The translations under genes and the position numbers were made by a program. From Bradyrhizobium arachidis (GTDB taxonomy: Bacteria; Pseudomonadota; Alphaproteobacteria; Rhizobiales; Xanthobacteraceae): a stretch of 64,000 bases of DNA. Shown one piece after another: positions 1 to 9,600 of the stretch; the first letter of the stretch is position 1; every line of letters begins with the position of its first letter. The stretch covers positions 2,232,001-2,296,000 of the forward strand of contig NZ_CP030050.1 in the NCBI RefSeq assembly GCF_015291705.1. Reading direction: 5' to 3'. The notes beneath the pieces were generated by a model. It made no database searches, was not told the origin of the DNA, and saw nothing but the letters and a program-made list of their open reading frames with translations.

Positions 1-239
1 TTCCATTCGTCGAAGCTGAGCATAAGACGCCTTTTTTGGAGCGCCGCGTGGCCGCATCCGCATCAGCTAGGACGACGACCTCATCAGTAAAGCAGTCCTC
101 ACGTCGGTGCTCGCGAGAAACGAGGCGATGTCCTGACTGTAATTCCCGAGTTAAGTATGGATTGAAATTTAGTCGACGTAATCAAGCTGTGTTCGAGGAC
201 CGTTTCTTCCCATTGGCCAAAACTAGGTATGTTGCGCAA

Positions 240-385
240 CGATGAACCGCACCGTCTGCGCTCCGATGGCCGGGCTCGTAGATGCCACCATAGATGCATC
301 GGCCCCGATGTTCGACGAAAGCACCAAACAGACGAGTCGTGTGACCAATGGTGAAATCGCGATCGATCAGAACTGTGGCTTTCCT
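240..385 (-). pseudogene. N-terminal fragment of a GH51 alpha-L-arabinofuranosidase
   Basis: The minus-strand translation contains RLFGAFVEHRGRCIYGGIYE followed by PGHRSAD. This is the hallmark N-terminal segment of GH51 arabinofuranosidases (LFGSFVEH.GR..Y.GIYEPGHP.AD), and the preceding residues KATVLIDRDFTIG also fit. The similarity covers only about 48 residues; a protein of this family has about 500. The reading then runs into unrelated sequence and a stop, and upstream sequence does not continue the family. It is a gene relic with no expected function. The match is by eye, but the motif is long enough to be fairly safe. Confidence 0.6.
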
Positions 386-659
386 GATGTTCTTCTCGGC
401 TGGCCTGCGGCTGATGACGGTTACGACGTGGCCTGCTGCTCTGCGAAAGGAGCGAATGAAAATGCGTGCCGACACGGGAGAGAACTCCATGAAGACGATC
501 CGCATCTATTGTGGCATTTGCGCAGTACGAGCCTTCGGCAGCGGCGTCGTGGAGATACCGGAAAGGGCCTACAAAGAAGTGAGATATCGACGATCCGCAT
601 CGAGCAGGGCAGCGAGTTGTCTCGCGCAATCTTGACTGAGGGCGACAGCGCGGCGTTAT

Positions 660-840
660 GCTTGGTTTGGCTGCCCGGCAAGCCAAACGATGATGCGTTC
701 ATCCAGGCTTTCAACGGCCGCTTCCGGGCGGAATCTCAGCGACGATCGGTGCCTCCGCCTTGCAGACTCACAGAAAAGCGCGGAGATTTGGCGCAAACAC
801 TACAACAAAAAAGCCCCTAGAGAGCAATCGGCAACAAATC
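660..840 (+). pseudogene. IS3-family transposase (ORFB) C-terminal remnant
   Basis: One plus frame reads PGKPNDDAFIQAFNGRFRAE, the conserved DDE-domain segment of IS3-family ORFB transposases (GKP.DNAFIE.FNGR.R.EC). A second frame continues with LADSQKSAEIWRKHYNKKAP, matching the next conserved block (LADA...W...YN..RPH). At least one frameshift separates the two pieces, and the upstream catalytic residues are missing, so this is a dead fragment. No terminal inverted repeats were recognised. Confidence 0.6.
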
Positions 841-1015
841 GCCAATTTTACGGCAAAACCACGTGGCCCAGCCAGCCCGCTAGCACGTTCAGAGTCGTTA
901 GCATCCTCAAGAAAGTCATTCCCCGTGATCTGCCCGACCGTATGCGCAACAGCATCGATTACGCAACCTTCTGACACACAGCGGCTTGCTAGGGCTATGT
1001 TGCAAGCCCGCCGAC

Positions 1016-1047
1016 GCAAAACCCTGGCATTCCCGCCAGGGTTTTGC
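1016..1047 (-). terminator. intrinsic terminator of the groES-groEL operon
   Basis: A perfect inverted repeat with 13-base arms (GCAAAACCCTGGC / GCCAGGGTTTTGC) and a 6-base loop lies 29 bases beyond the groEL stop. The A/T blocks at the outer end of each arm give a U-run on either strand, so it could work in both directions. Confidence 0.75.
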
Positions 1048-1075
1048 ATGGTCATTGATAATTTGGCAGAGTAGA

Positions 1076-2734
<1,659 letters not shown>

Positions 2735-2801
2735 TTATTTTCTCACCCTTCAGCGCGCCTAAGTGGGCGCTCTTCAGGGAGTGAGCTGTGCGAGCGCTGG
2801 G

Positions 2802-3116
2802 TTAGGCGGCTTTCTTGTTGGAAAACACATCTGTGAGAACGCCCATGATGTCGCTCTCCTTCATGATCAACAGCTCCTCGCTATTGATCTTGACTTCGGT
2901 ACCCGACCATTTGCCGAACAGCACGCGGTCTCCGACCTCGATGTCGATCGGAATCAGCTTGCCGGTCTCATCGCGGCCGCCCGGGCCAATTGCAATGACT
3001 TCGCCCTGCGAGGGTTTCTCCTTGGCTGTGTCGGGAATGATAATGCCACCAGCGGTCTTCTCATCAGCGTCGATGCGCTTGACTACGACGCGGTCGTGAA
3101 GCGGACGGAATTTCAT
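2802..3116 (-). CDS. groES: 10 kDa co-chaperonin GroES
   Basis: Encodes a 104-residue GroES, the heptameric lid of the GroEL chamber. The start [14 protein letters not shown] is chosen because it matches the family N-terminus and is preceded by AGGAG at good spacing; an in-frame extension upstream adds 19 non-homologous residues and runs into the promoter region. The mobile loop ([11 protein letters not shown]) and the core ([14 protein letters not shown]) are intact. It is the first gene of the groES-groEL operon. A sigma-54 promoter lies about 60 bases upstream of the start. A truncated, diverged copy of its 5' end lies just upstream. Confidence 0.96.
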   Translation of the reverse strand: MKFRPLHDRVVVKRIDADEKTAGGIIIPDTAKEKPSQGEVIAIGPGGRDETGKLIPIDIEVGDRVLFGKWSGTEVKINSEELLIMKESDIMGVLTDVFSNKKAA

Positions 3117-3153
3117 ACAAGACTCCTGAGCGTTTTGAACAAGTTGCAGATAG

Positions 3154-3324
3154 TCACATTGTGACAAGTCCAATTATAGCAAGGGTCAGGCCAATAATGA
3201 GCTGAACGACCCATGCCTGCAGCTTTTCCTTGGCTGTGTCGGGAATGATAACGGCGCAAGCGGTATTCTTATCGGCGTCGGTGCGCTTGACCACGACGCG
3301 GTCGGGAAGCGGACGAAAATTCAT
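3154..3324 (-). CDS. chimeric small ORF: GroES N-terminus fused to a hydrophobic tail
   Basis: An open reading frame of 56 codons starts with [14 protein letters not shown], clearly a diverged GroES N-terminus, and stays GroES-like for about 33 residues up to IIPDTAKEK. It then reads straight into a hydrophobic stretch ([18 protein letters not shown]) and stops. The tail is encoded by the DNA that also holds sigma-54 promoter P1. The start has AGGAG at proper spacing, and promoter P2 lies 55 bases upstream, so transcription and translation are plausible. It arose from the tandem duplication described separately. Whether a protein is made is unknown; the simplest view is a duplication by-product, while a membrane-anchored micropeptide is possible. 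Confidence 0.4.
   Translation of the reverse strand: MNFRPLPDRVVVKRTDADKNTACAVIIPDTAKEKLQAWVVQLIIGLTLAIIGLVTM
3178..3193 (-). promoter_or_regulatory. sigma-54 promoter P1 of groESL
   Basis: On the minus strand the sequence TTGGCCTGACCCTTGCT matches the -24/-12 consensus (YTGGCACGRNNNTTGCW) at 15 of 17 positions, with the invariant GG and GC exactly ten bases apart. Transcription would start near 3167, about 50 bases before the groES ATG. The element lies inside the 3' end of a small upstream ORF (3154-3324). Confidence 0.8.
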
Positions 3325-3378
3325 ACAGGTCTCCTGAGCTCAAGTTGGTGATAGTCACATTGTGACAAACCAAATTAC

Positions 3379-3394
3379 AGCAAGAGTCAGGCCA
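3379..3394 (-). promoter_or_regulatory. sigma-54 promoter P2 (distal, duplicated)
   Basis: The minus strand reads TTGGCCTGACTCTTGCT, again with GG and GC ten bases apart and the TGGC/TTGC blocks intact. It is the counterpart of P1 in the second repeat copy, about 105 bases from the NifA-type site at 3499-3514, a normal activator-promoter distance. It would transcribe the chimeric small ORF and then groES-groEL. Confidence 0.75.
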
Positions 3395-3498
3395 AAAATG
3401 AGCTGAACGATCCGTGCCTGCAGGTCTGCTGATCCGTTGGCGGGCCTGCGCGTGTCTTTGTCCGGAAGCAGACGCGCTTAGATACACGGCCGACAAGC

Positions 3499-3514
3499 TG
3501 TTGCGGAAATGACA
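3499..3514. promoter_or_regulatory. NifA upstream activator sequence
   Basis: The sequence TGT-TGCGGAAATG-ACA fits the NifA activator consensus TGT-N10-ACA exactly. Its position upstream of two sigma-54 promoters makes chance occurrence less likely. It lies about 105 bases from P2 and 306 bases from P1; no second site was found between the promoters. Confidence 0.65.
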
Positions 3515-3597
3515 TTGCTTTCGCCGAAACACCGGTTGAGCCCAGGGTTTCTCACGTCCCTAACACCGATCGAAGTGTCGCGTATTTCGACGGCGCT

Positions 3598-3841
3598 GGC
3601 CGGCCTGCAGCACAATTTTGTTAGTTTGGAGCAGGTCGGCGACCGGTCGGTTGATATCGCCGAGCAGTGCATAGCAGGAGAGCAACTCACCTCGAGCGAC
3701 GGTCCGGTCCAGAACAAGCGTCGTGCCACACCACATTAGCAGGATTGTGAACAGAGTTGAGAGGACGCGACAGGCATTTTCTCCGGCGGTTGAGACGAGA
3801 CTGATGCTGTAGGCCAACTTGTCTGAGGCGCCTTTCGTTAG
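3598..3841 (-). pseudogene. ABC exporter membrane-domain fragment
   Basis: The minus-strand translation includes KLAYSISLVSTAGENACRVL and GELLSCYALLGDINRPVADL, then TNKIVLQA. The second block matches the end of the transmembrane domain of peptidase/bacteriocin-type ABC exporters (GEL.SFYAL.GYF..PV..L....). No start or nucleotide-binding domain follows on this strand. The matching ATPase piece lies next to it on the opposite strand, so one exporter gene appears broken by an inversion. Confidence 0.5.
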
Positions 3842-3867
3842 CACGAGTTCTATACCGGGATCCGGAA

Positions 3868-4090
3868 ATCCTAATCTTGGACGAGCCGACCTCCTCCCTC
3901 GACTCGGTTGCCGAAGCCACTGTGCACCGGCTCCTTGAGGATTTGCGTCGCACGGCAAGACTGTCGTGGTCATCTCTCACCGAGTCAGCACCATCTGTGG
4001 TGCCGACAAGATCGTCGTCTTAGACAGGGGCCGGATCGTCGCGGAGGGCAGACATCCTGATCTGCTGGCTGAAAGCCTTATGCGCGCTTG
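3868..4090 (+). pseudogene. ABC transporter ATPase C-terminal fragment
   Basis: The plus strand reads ILILDEPTSSLDSVAEATVH, a Walker B plus D-loop block of ABC ATPases, followed after one frameshift by [20 protein letters not shown] and [18 protein letters not shown], the H-loop region and C-terminus. Walker A and the signature motif are absent. The frameshift near 3950 and the lack of an N-terminal part make it a pseudogene, probably the other half of the membrane-domain fragment at 3598-3841. Confidence 0.65.
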
Positions 4091-4459
4091 TGGCAGACGT
4101 AAACCGGCGAGTCCTAAAGTTGCATATGACGGCCTATCGCAAAATTCGGCGGAATCATGCAGAGCTCGTCCTCTTAAACTGACCCGCTGATCGAGGTTCG
4201 AAATTGTATACCACGGTCGGTGATGGAGCGAGATCGGCAGCTCAACAGCGATCCACGCCTGAGGACCGACGTGGCAAGCATCAGGAGAGCGTGCGCGAAC
4301 TCAACCATAAGGCATGTGAAATCTCGATTTGAACTACGCCAGCGGCAAGCTGAGGTCGTCAGAGGGCGTGGTCCTATGGCATAAGCGCTTCGATTTCGTT
4401 TCAAGGTAAGCCGTTGGCAATACGTCATCTGAAATTACGCGAATGGATCGACATTGTCA
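4091..4459. other. no recognisable gene
   Basis: Short open frames on both strands show no family resemblance and no convincing ribosome binding site. Confidence 0.4.
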
Positions 4460-4745
4460 TTTACGTCGTTTGCGGCAGGTTGCGAATGGCTGCCAAGGTT
4501 TGTCCCGCCGCCGCTGCCCGCGAAAAGCTTTTCGAATTGTTGGAGCTAATGGCGCGTTCGACGGTGGTGGATTCGAGCTCAATGCGGCCGCCGGTGGGAG
4601 GTGTTCGAAGAGGGCGCGCCGAGAGACGGCATAGCGGATTGCCACGGCCAGCTTTGATTTGCCGGAGATCCGCAGCAAGGTCTCCTGCCAGAAATCGAAG
4701 AGATCCGCGACGACCGCCGTGCAGTGTTTTGCTTGCGCGCAGCAA
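4460..4745 (-). pseudogene. IS66-family transposase (TnpC) remnant
   Basis: One minus frame reads LLRISGKSKLAVAIRYAVSR, the conserved segment of IS66 TnpC (SGKS.LA.AIRYAL.R). A second frame continues with GRIELESTTVERAI and a third with KAFRG...W.PFATC, corresponding to the family blocks D.N.VERAIRP and SDGGGR.WA....L. Several frameshifts are needed to join them, and the N-terminal two thirds is missing. This is an inactive relic. Confidence 0.6.
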
Positions 4746-5248
4746 CCCATGCGTCGGTCCCTTGACCTCGTACGGTATTCCGGGGATTAGGTGATTCCAC
4801 TGGGTGGTTCACACGTTGCGTCAGCGAATCCGAGATGGCAGCGGTCGGTCGACTAGGCACATCTTGCCTGTCGCAACCGGGATCGAGCTGATTGGCTATT
4901 CCTGCGCACGAGAGATCAGTCTGGCGGGCACGCTTTGAGGAGAATAGCCGACGACTTACATTAGTACGAAGCCGATCTTTCGACCGCTCCGAAAGGCGGA
5001 CCGGAGACGACGATCTAGCTCGCAGTTGCCTCGTCTCCCGAGATAGAGGGTCAATTTGCATTGCAGGGCAGTCGCTGCAGGCCCCGGTTCGACAGGATTC
5101 CCTTTTGATGTTGATGGCCTCCAAATGGCTGTCATAATTCAAGGGAACCGACAGGTTTATGAATCATATACATTGATATGCGTTGTGCCGGCGCGTCTGG
5201 CGTGTGATTGCGGCGTCAAAGACAAAATTCAACCGATCTCCGCGCCCA
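4746..5248. other. no recognisable gene; upstream region of noeI-like gene
   Basis: Nothing recognisable. I looked for a nod box upstream of the methyltransferase gene and did not find a convincing one. Confidence 0.4.
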
Positions 5249-5911
5249 ATGGAAAAAGCACCCGTGTCGTCTATCGAAGTACACCAGCACATTGTTTCAC
5301 TTCTTCAGAAGCCGAATCCCGTCATCCTGGATATCGGCTGTAATGATGGGACCGATACGCAACAGTTTCTCAACCTCTGCCCGCAAGCTCAGCTCTACTG
5401 CTTTGAGCCGGACCCCAGAGCGATCGCGCGCTTCAAGAAGAAGCTGGGGCCATCCCTCAATAGGTTGAAGCTGCTTGAAATCGCGATCAGTGATCGAAAC
5501 GGGATGATCGACTTCCATCCAAGCAATGCAGATGGTGATGCGAAGGAATGGGACCTCTCCGGCTCAATACGCCGCCCGAAGAATCATCTTACTGAGTATG
5601 ATTGGGTTCGGTTCGATCGCCCTGTCTCGGTTGAAACGCGGCGGCTGGACGATTGGTGCAGCGAAGCCAAGCTGAATATGATCGATTTCATCTGGATGGA
5701 TGTCCAGGGAGCCGAAGCCGATGTTATCGCCGGCGGCATGCAGACCTTGAGCAACACGCGCTTCGTGTACACGGAATATAGCGACCGGGAGCTCTACGAA
5801 GGGCAGTTGTCGCTGCAAGCTATTCTTGACCTATTGCCATCATTCGAGGTGGCGTCCCACTATCCCCGCGCGGTGGAGGGTGATGTATTGCTCAAAAATA
5901 CGCGCTTCTAG
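5249..5911 (+). CDS. noeI: FkbM-family methyltransferase, NoeI-like (Nod-factor fucose 2-O-methyltransferase)
   Basis: Encodes a 220-residue SAM-dependent methyltransferase. The SAM-binding motif is VILDIGCNDGTDTQQFL near the N-terminus, then CFEPDP and the late FkbM motif IDFIWMDVQGAEADVIAGG. NoeI proteins belong to this family and methylate the 2-O position of the fucose on the reducing end of Nod factors. Its position close to a nif-type groESL operon resembles the order I recall around groESL3 and noeI in B. japonicum, which is the main reason for the name. The start at 5249 is preferred as the first ATG; a TTG 66 bases upstream would add 22 residues, and neither has a strong ribosome binding site. 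A general sugar methyltransferase is the alternative. Confidence 0.65.
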   Translation: MEKAPVSSIEVHQHIVSLLQKPNPVILDIGCNDGTDTQQFLNLCPQAQLYCFEPDPRAIARFKKKLGPSLNRLKLLEIAISDRNGMIDFHPSNADGDAKEWDLSGSIRRPKNHLTEYDWVRFDRPVSVETRRLDDWCSEAKLNMIDFIWMDVQGAEADVIAGGMQTLSNTRFVYTEYSDRELYEGQLSLQAILDLLPSFEVASHYPRAVEGDVLLKNTRF

Positions 5912-6602
5912 TGACGACTCTTGGAGCGCCTCATTCATCGCTGAAGGACCTGACAATCGCGCTTAGGCGCCCAAAGCTGCACAACGGGTGATCATTCGAG
6001 CGGATATCGATGGCCGGACGGGCACTCCATTTCCGGGTGGCCATTACAGACCCGGCGCACGACGTCAACATCGGGCGGGTGGTAAATTTCTAGCACTGCC
6101 AACCGGCGCTCGAAGCATTGAATGGTCTGAGCGGCTGCCGCATGGCCTTGTCCTCGAGGAGCTGGTGCACTGCTTCGAACAAATGCCAAACGATTGCATC
6201 GGTTCTCATAATTCCTTGAGCTGAGCGGATTTCAGCACGCGCCTGGCGTCCCTGTTGTTGTGTCAATGGGAATGCGAGCTGAAGGATGTGTTCATTCCAG
6301 AATAACTTGCCGCGAGAGTTCAGCATCACTGCAGCGGCCGTTTGTGTCCGGCAAAGGCTCCTGGGCCGCAGCGCAGAAAGGCGGCGATCAACAGCGGCCG
6401 ATTTCGCGCCGGATCGGATCAGGATCGTCATCGCGGTTACTTGCCTGCTCATTTGCCGCAGGCGGACCTGATCATCGAATCTGCGAGCACGCTCTGCCTC
6501 TGGGGCTGCAGCGCGATGGCGAAGATCGGGGCAGGACGTCAGTAAACGCCGCGACGTAATTCCGGCGCAATGGCGTGAAGTTTCTCCTAGCGGCGCGCGC
6601 GA
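5912..6602. other. no recognisable gene
   Basis: Open frames here are short and overlapping on both strands. No family motif, repeat or clear regulatory site was seen. Confidence 0.4.
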
Positions 6603-6965
6603 TCATCCACAATTCCAGATCGGCCCGATCGGCGTCCGCGTCCAGCACGGTCCGAAACTGCCTCCATTGTAGCGGCCGCCGCGGAAGCCGGGTTGGCCGA
6701 AATAGTGCCACTCGCCGTCCCAACCGTAATACTGAGGAACCGAGTCAATATACCAGTGGCGTCGGTCGGCGCGCGAGAACCGGCGTATCAAGTCCTTCTG
6801 CTTGTAGAGCGGAATGCTGTTGCTCGGCGGTTGGCGATAGCCGGGCAGGAAGCCGTAGCCTTGCCAGACCGGCTTGGGCCCCTTTTCATTAATTGGTGCA
6901 GCGTTCGCGACGACCGGCAGCATCGGCAGGATGATAGTAGCAGTTAGACGCAAAAGGCGAGACAT
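6603..6965 (-). CDS. small secreted hypothetical protein
   Basis: Encodes a 120-residue protein starting MSRLLRLTATIILPMLP with a Sec-type signal peptide ending near VANAA. The mature part is rich in Gly, Trp, Tyr and Pro (YGWDGEWHYFGQPGFRGGRY) and has one cysteine pair near the C-terminus, suggesting a small exported or outer-envelope protein. Similar glycine/tyrosine-rich exported proteins are common in Bradyrhizobium. The start was chosen for the signal peptide; an upstream in-frame start would add 12 residues. It stands alone between gene-free stretches. Function unknown. Confidence 0.6.
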   Translation of the reverse strand: MSRLLRLTATIILPMLPVVANAAPINEKGPKPVWQGYGFLPGYRQPPSNSIPLYKQKDLIRRFSRADRRHWYIDSVPQYYGWDGEWHYFGQPGFRGGRYNGGSFGPCWTRTPIGPIWNCG

Positions 6966-7572
6966 GGATCGACAATAGTCGCTCGGTTGCGCGAAGGCCA
7001 TTTAAATTTGGGTGCAGAGTTTCACGTGATCACGAAGAGAAGTGCTCTCTGATCACGCCCTTCCCGATCAGAAAGCACGCGTATCCCTGTTGTCACCCAC
7101 CTCACGACGTCGAATCCGTAGCGCGAAAAATCCGCACGCGAGAGCTTACCCGGACAGATGGGACGGCCGACCGAGCGGTCGATTCCGGGCAGCACCGCGC
7201 GCTGCGTCCGGGCGCACGGTGTCGTCCATCATCACGCGCAGGGATCGACGAGATCGACGCGCGATTGGAGCGTTAAGCTGACGCGGACGGTCCTCTCCAT
7301 AACTCATGCGCGGCAGCTAAATCAGTCGCTCCGCGCAGAGCCACAGCGGCGATGCGGGTGGCCGGGTGGTTGGCGTTGACGGCCACGAGGTCGGCCATGG
7401 ACCATGGATGCGAGAGGCCAGAGCAACGCGGGCGCTAGGATCGGATCAATCGATTTCATTATGTGACGAACTATCCTCCCAATCGATCGCTTAGGTTTGT
7501 CTCTCTCCCTAAACCCTTCGCAATCATCAAGCACCGCGGACCAGAACCCTCCAAACGGTCATTCATCGACGC
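6966..7572. other. no recognisable gene
   Basis: Nothing beyond short overlapping frames without family resemblance. Confidence 0.4.
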
Positions 7573-7608
7573 AAAAAAAGCGCCCGGCCTCATGTCGATG
7601 GCCGGGCG
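7573..7608 (-). terminator. GC-rich hairpin with T-run on the minus strand
   Basis: Arms CGCCCGGCC / GGCCGGGCG with a 10-base loop follow seven A residues on the plus strand, so on the minus strand this is a hairpin followed by a T-run, a classic terminator. No certain minus-strand gene lies just upstream of it. It may end a small RNA or a decayed gene. A very similar element lies at 19797-19831. Confidence 0.6.
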
Positions 7609-7692
7609 GAAGTTAGGCGTCGACAGAGGGAGCGCTGCCGACGATGATTTGCGGCAAAACGTTCGCCGCAAATTCTAATTACGGAGTGATCA

Positions 7693-7833
7693 ATGGTCGC
7701 AGAAACCTGGCTTCATTCCTTTTTTCAAAAACCGCCGACTATTGGCGGAATGCGGCTCAACACTGGCGCGCACAGCTGGAAGGAGGTATTGTCCGCTGTC
7801 CTGAGGATCGTCAAAGTCATGCTGATTAAGTGA
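7693..7833 (+). CDS. small ORF, 46 residues
   Basis: Starts MVAETWLHSFFQKPPTIGG, preceded by CGGAG eight bases before the ATG, and ends with a hydrophobic-basic segment (VLSAVLRIVKVMLIK). Evidence is the ribosome binding site and the absence of competing frames. I do not recognise a family. The C-terminal helix could be amphipathic or membrane-associated. Low certainty that it is expressed. Confidence 0.3.
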   Translation: MVAETWLHSFFQKPPTIGGMRLNTGAHSWKEVLSAVLRIVKVMLIK

Positions 7834-8771
7834 GTGGCGCTGAACAGAGTTGATCCGCGGCTGTTCGTATGCCATCAACGTGCCGGCCGAAGAGCCTAGC
7901 GACCCACCATCCCCGGTGTCTGGGCAGAAGTACCTTGTTATTCGCATGCGAGCACTCGGAGCGCGTTAGAGCAATTCGCAGGCAGTGATTGGCGCACCAG
8001 AGTCCCCCTCTGCCGTATACACATCGAACGCACTAGTATCATCGTCTCACCGACGTCGGCGGCAAACAGCGGCCCGGTTGGCTTGCCAGCCATCCCCGTC
8101 AGCTACTTCAAAATGCTACAACGTGACGCTACGTGCGATTCAAGGTCTTTTGAGCTGACCCGCATAAAACTCAGGCCGCCGACCTCTCGCCGATAGTAAG
8201 TGATCCGCGACGGGTCGACATGCGTCCCGCATACCGTTTTGGATGGGCATATGCGCGTGACCGCTCCAGACACATTGCACGTCATATGGGCATGTCGTGT
8301 GTTCGTCTTGCCCAAAAGATCGCGTGCGTCGGCGATCATGTATCGTCAAGTCATCATTTCGAGCTTGTCGGCTTCCGACTGGCATCACCGGTGTTGAAAG
8401 GTCGCGCGCCATGCGCAGTCGTCCGTTCTCCTGGCCCAGCCGAGTGATCTGCGGTCGCCGACGTTCGTCCTGCGAATTCTCTCCTAATCAAAACACCAGA
8501 CCTTCGCCAAATCACCTGTTATCGCGAATACCACGGTGCGATCGCACAAGCGCAGAGGAACGCGCATTGCGGCCGCTAGCATAACTCCTGCACCCCGCCG
8601 CGTCTCGCCAGCGAACCGGATCATTCGCCGCTGCAAGATGGCGCGCGACCTGAGGCGATATGCGATTCAAACGTCCTCGCTGTGTAGCCGGAACAGCCGC
8701 AATCGTTGAAAGCGCCGCCGCTCATTCGGCCGATTGTGGAGCCACAGTAAAGGTGCCCGCAGCAATATAGA
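7834..8771. other. no recognisable gene
   Basis: Several short frames on both strands; none resembles a known family. Confidence 0.4.
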
Positions 8772-8895
8772 GCTGCACCGGCGGATACGTTGGGGGCTAC
8801 TTGGCGGGGGCTACGGCCGGACATCGTTCACTGACCCCTATGGTCCTTCAATCCATGGTGACGTCGAGTGGTCGGAGGTCAGATCGAACGTTGCC
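8772..8895 (+). pseudogene. outer-membrane beta-barrel (Omp25/31-like) fragment
   Basis: In one frame the sequence reads TGGYVGGYLAGAT, then in the next frame GRTSFTDPYGPSIHGDV, then VVGGQI in another. This series resembles the start of the small porin-like proteins abundant in Bradyrhizobium (TGFYVGGYLGGA...SFSDPYGPSIYGD...GGQIGYN). Two frameshifts and no continuation make it a relic. The match is short, so confidence is moderate. Confidence 0.4.
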
Positions 8896-9082
8896 GTTGC
8901 GCTACGTCATTCCATTCGGCTCAGATTTGGACTCTCAAGGAAGCCCAAGGAATTAAGCGCGAAGTTCAACTCGGCGCACAACTCATCGCGAATAAGAACA
9001 ATGCGTTTCTTAATTCGCTCAGCGGGTGCCTACCCAGATGGAGTATTCGATACCGCCAATGCGCACAAAGGAAACGCCAGCA

Positions 9083-9150
9083 ATATCTAGTGGTCGACCG
9101 ATCGGAACCGTCGTCAACGAACTCGGTCTGCGCGACTCGGTGCTGCGACG
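9083..9150 (+). pseudogene. transposase helix-turn-helix remnant (IS3/IS66-type)
   Basis: The segment SSGRPIGTVVNELGLRDSVL followed by RRW resembles the helix-turn-helix region of small accessory transposase proteins (GRPV..VAR.LG....LRRW). Only about 25 residues are preserved. Tentative. Confidence 0.3.
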
Positions 9151-9165
9151 CTGGATAAGCTCCAG

Positions 9166-9600
9166 GAGCCATGTCCAGGGGCGTGGTGGCGCTCCACCAC
9201 GTAGGGGCCAATGTCGGCGGACAAGAATTCGGGCATCGGCCTCCTATGCCAGGAGAGCGAACGGCTGGGCATGGAGAGCGACATCAAAAAAGTCGGACTC
9301 GGAAGCTTTGTGAGTTGAACCGCGAGCGGTTGCGCTGTTGCATGTGGATCGTGCTCGACACGACAGTGATAGAGGCGGGTGTGTAGAGACCCATGAGGAG
9401 GCGCTCGTTATGTTTGCGCTGCGAAGGGGGACTTGCTCCACGAGTATGAAGTGGTGCTTTTGAGAAGAGCCTGACTGCAAGGCTCTCTCCTCTTCCTTTG
9501 AAGAAGGCCGCCAAGCCGCGAGGTTCTGTAGCTGCAGACAGCATGATATCGCAGGTGCGGCAATCAGTTGCTGGGAGGGTGCGGAACGTGGATGAACATT
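9166..9600. other. no recognisable gene
   Basis: Nothing seen apart from short frames. Confidence 0.4.

Larger units (their letters stand above)
3021..3423. repeat. tandem duplication of groES 5' end plus promoter region
   Basis: Two diverged copies of about 200 bases lie head to tail: 3021-3222 and 3229-3423. Each contains the first part of groES, its ribosome binding site, the motif TAGTCACATTGTGAC and a sigma-54 promoter, ending in CCTGCAG. The promoters are 201 bases apart and the groES parts 208 apart, so one copy carries a small deletion. Point differences between copies show the event is not recent. Confidence 0.85.

Noticed and set aside
5110..5180. Possible nod box before the noeI-like gene
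   Set aside because: No ATC-N9-GAT pattern arrangement is found; similar searches before the sulfotransferase, nodP and rtxA were also negative.
6700..6720. Minus-strand TGGCACTATTTCGGCC with GG-N10-GC spacing
   Set aside because: It lies within a coding sequence and its -12 block (CGGC) is poor; no gene starts downstream.
8140..8160. GTCAGCT on the minus strand resembling a tts box
   Set aside because: Only the first seven bases match the consensus, the second half fails, and no gene follows.
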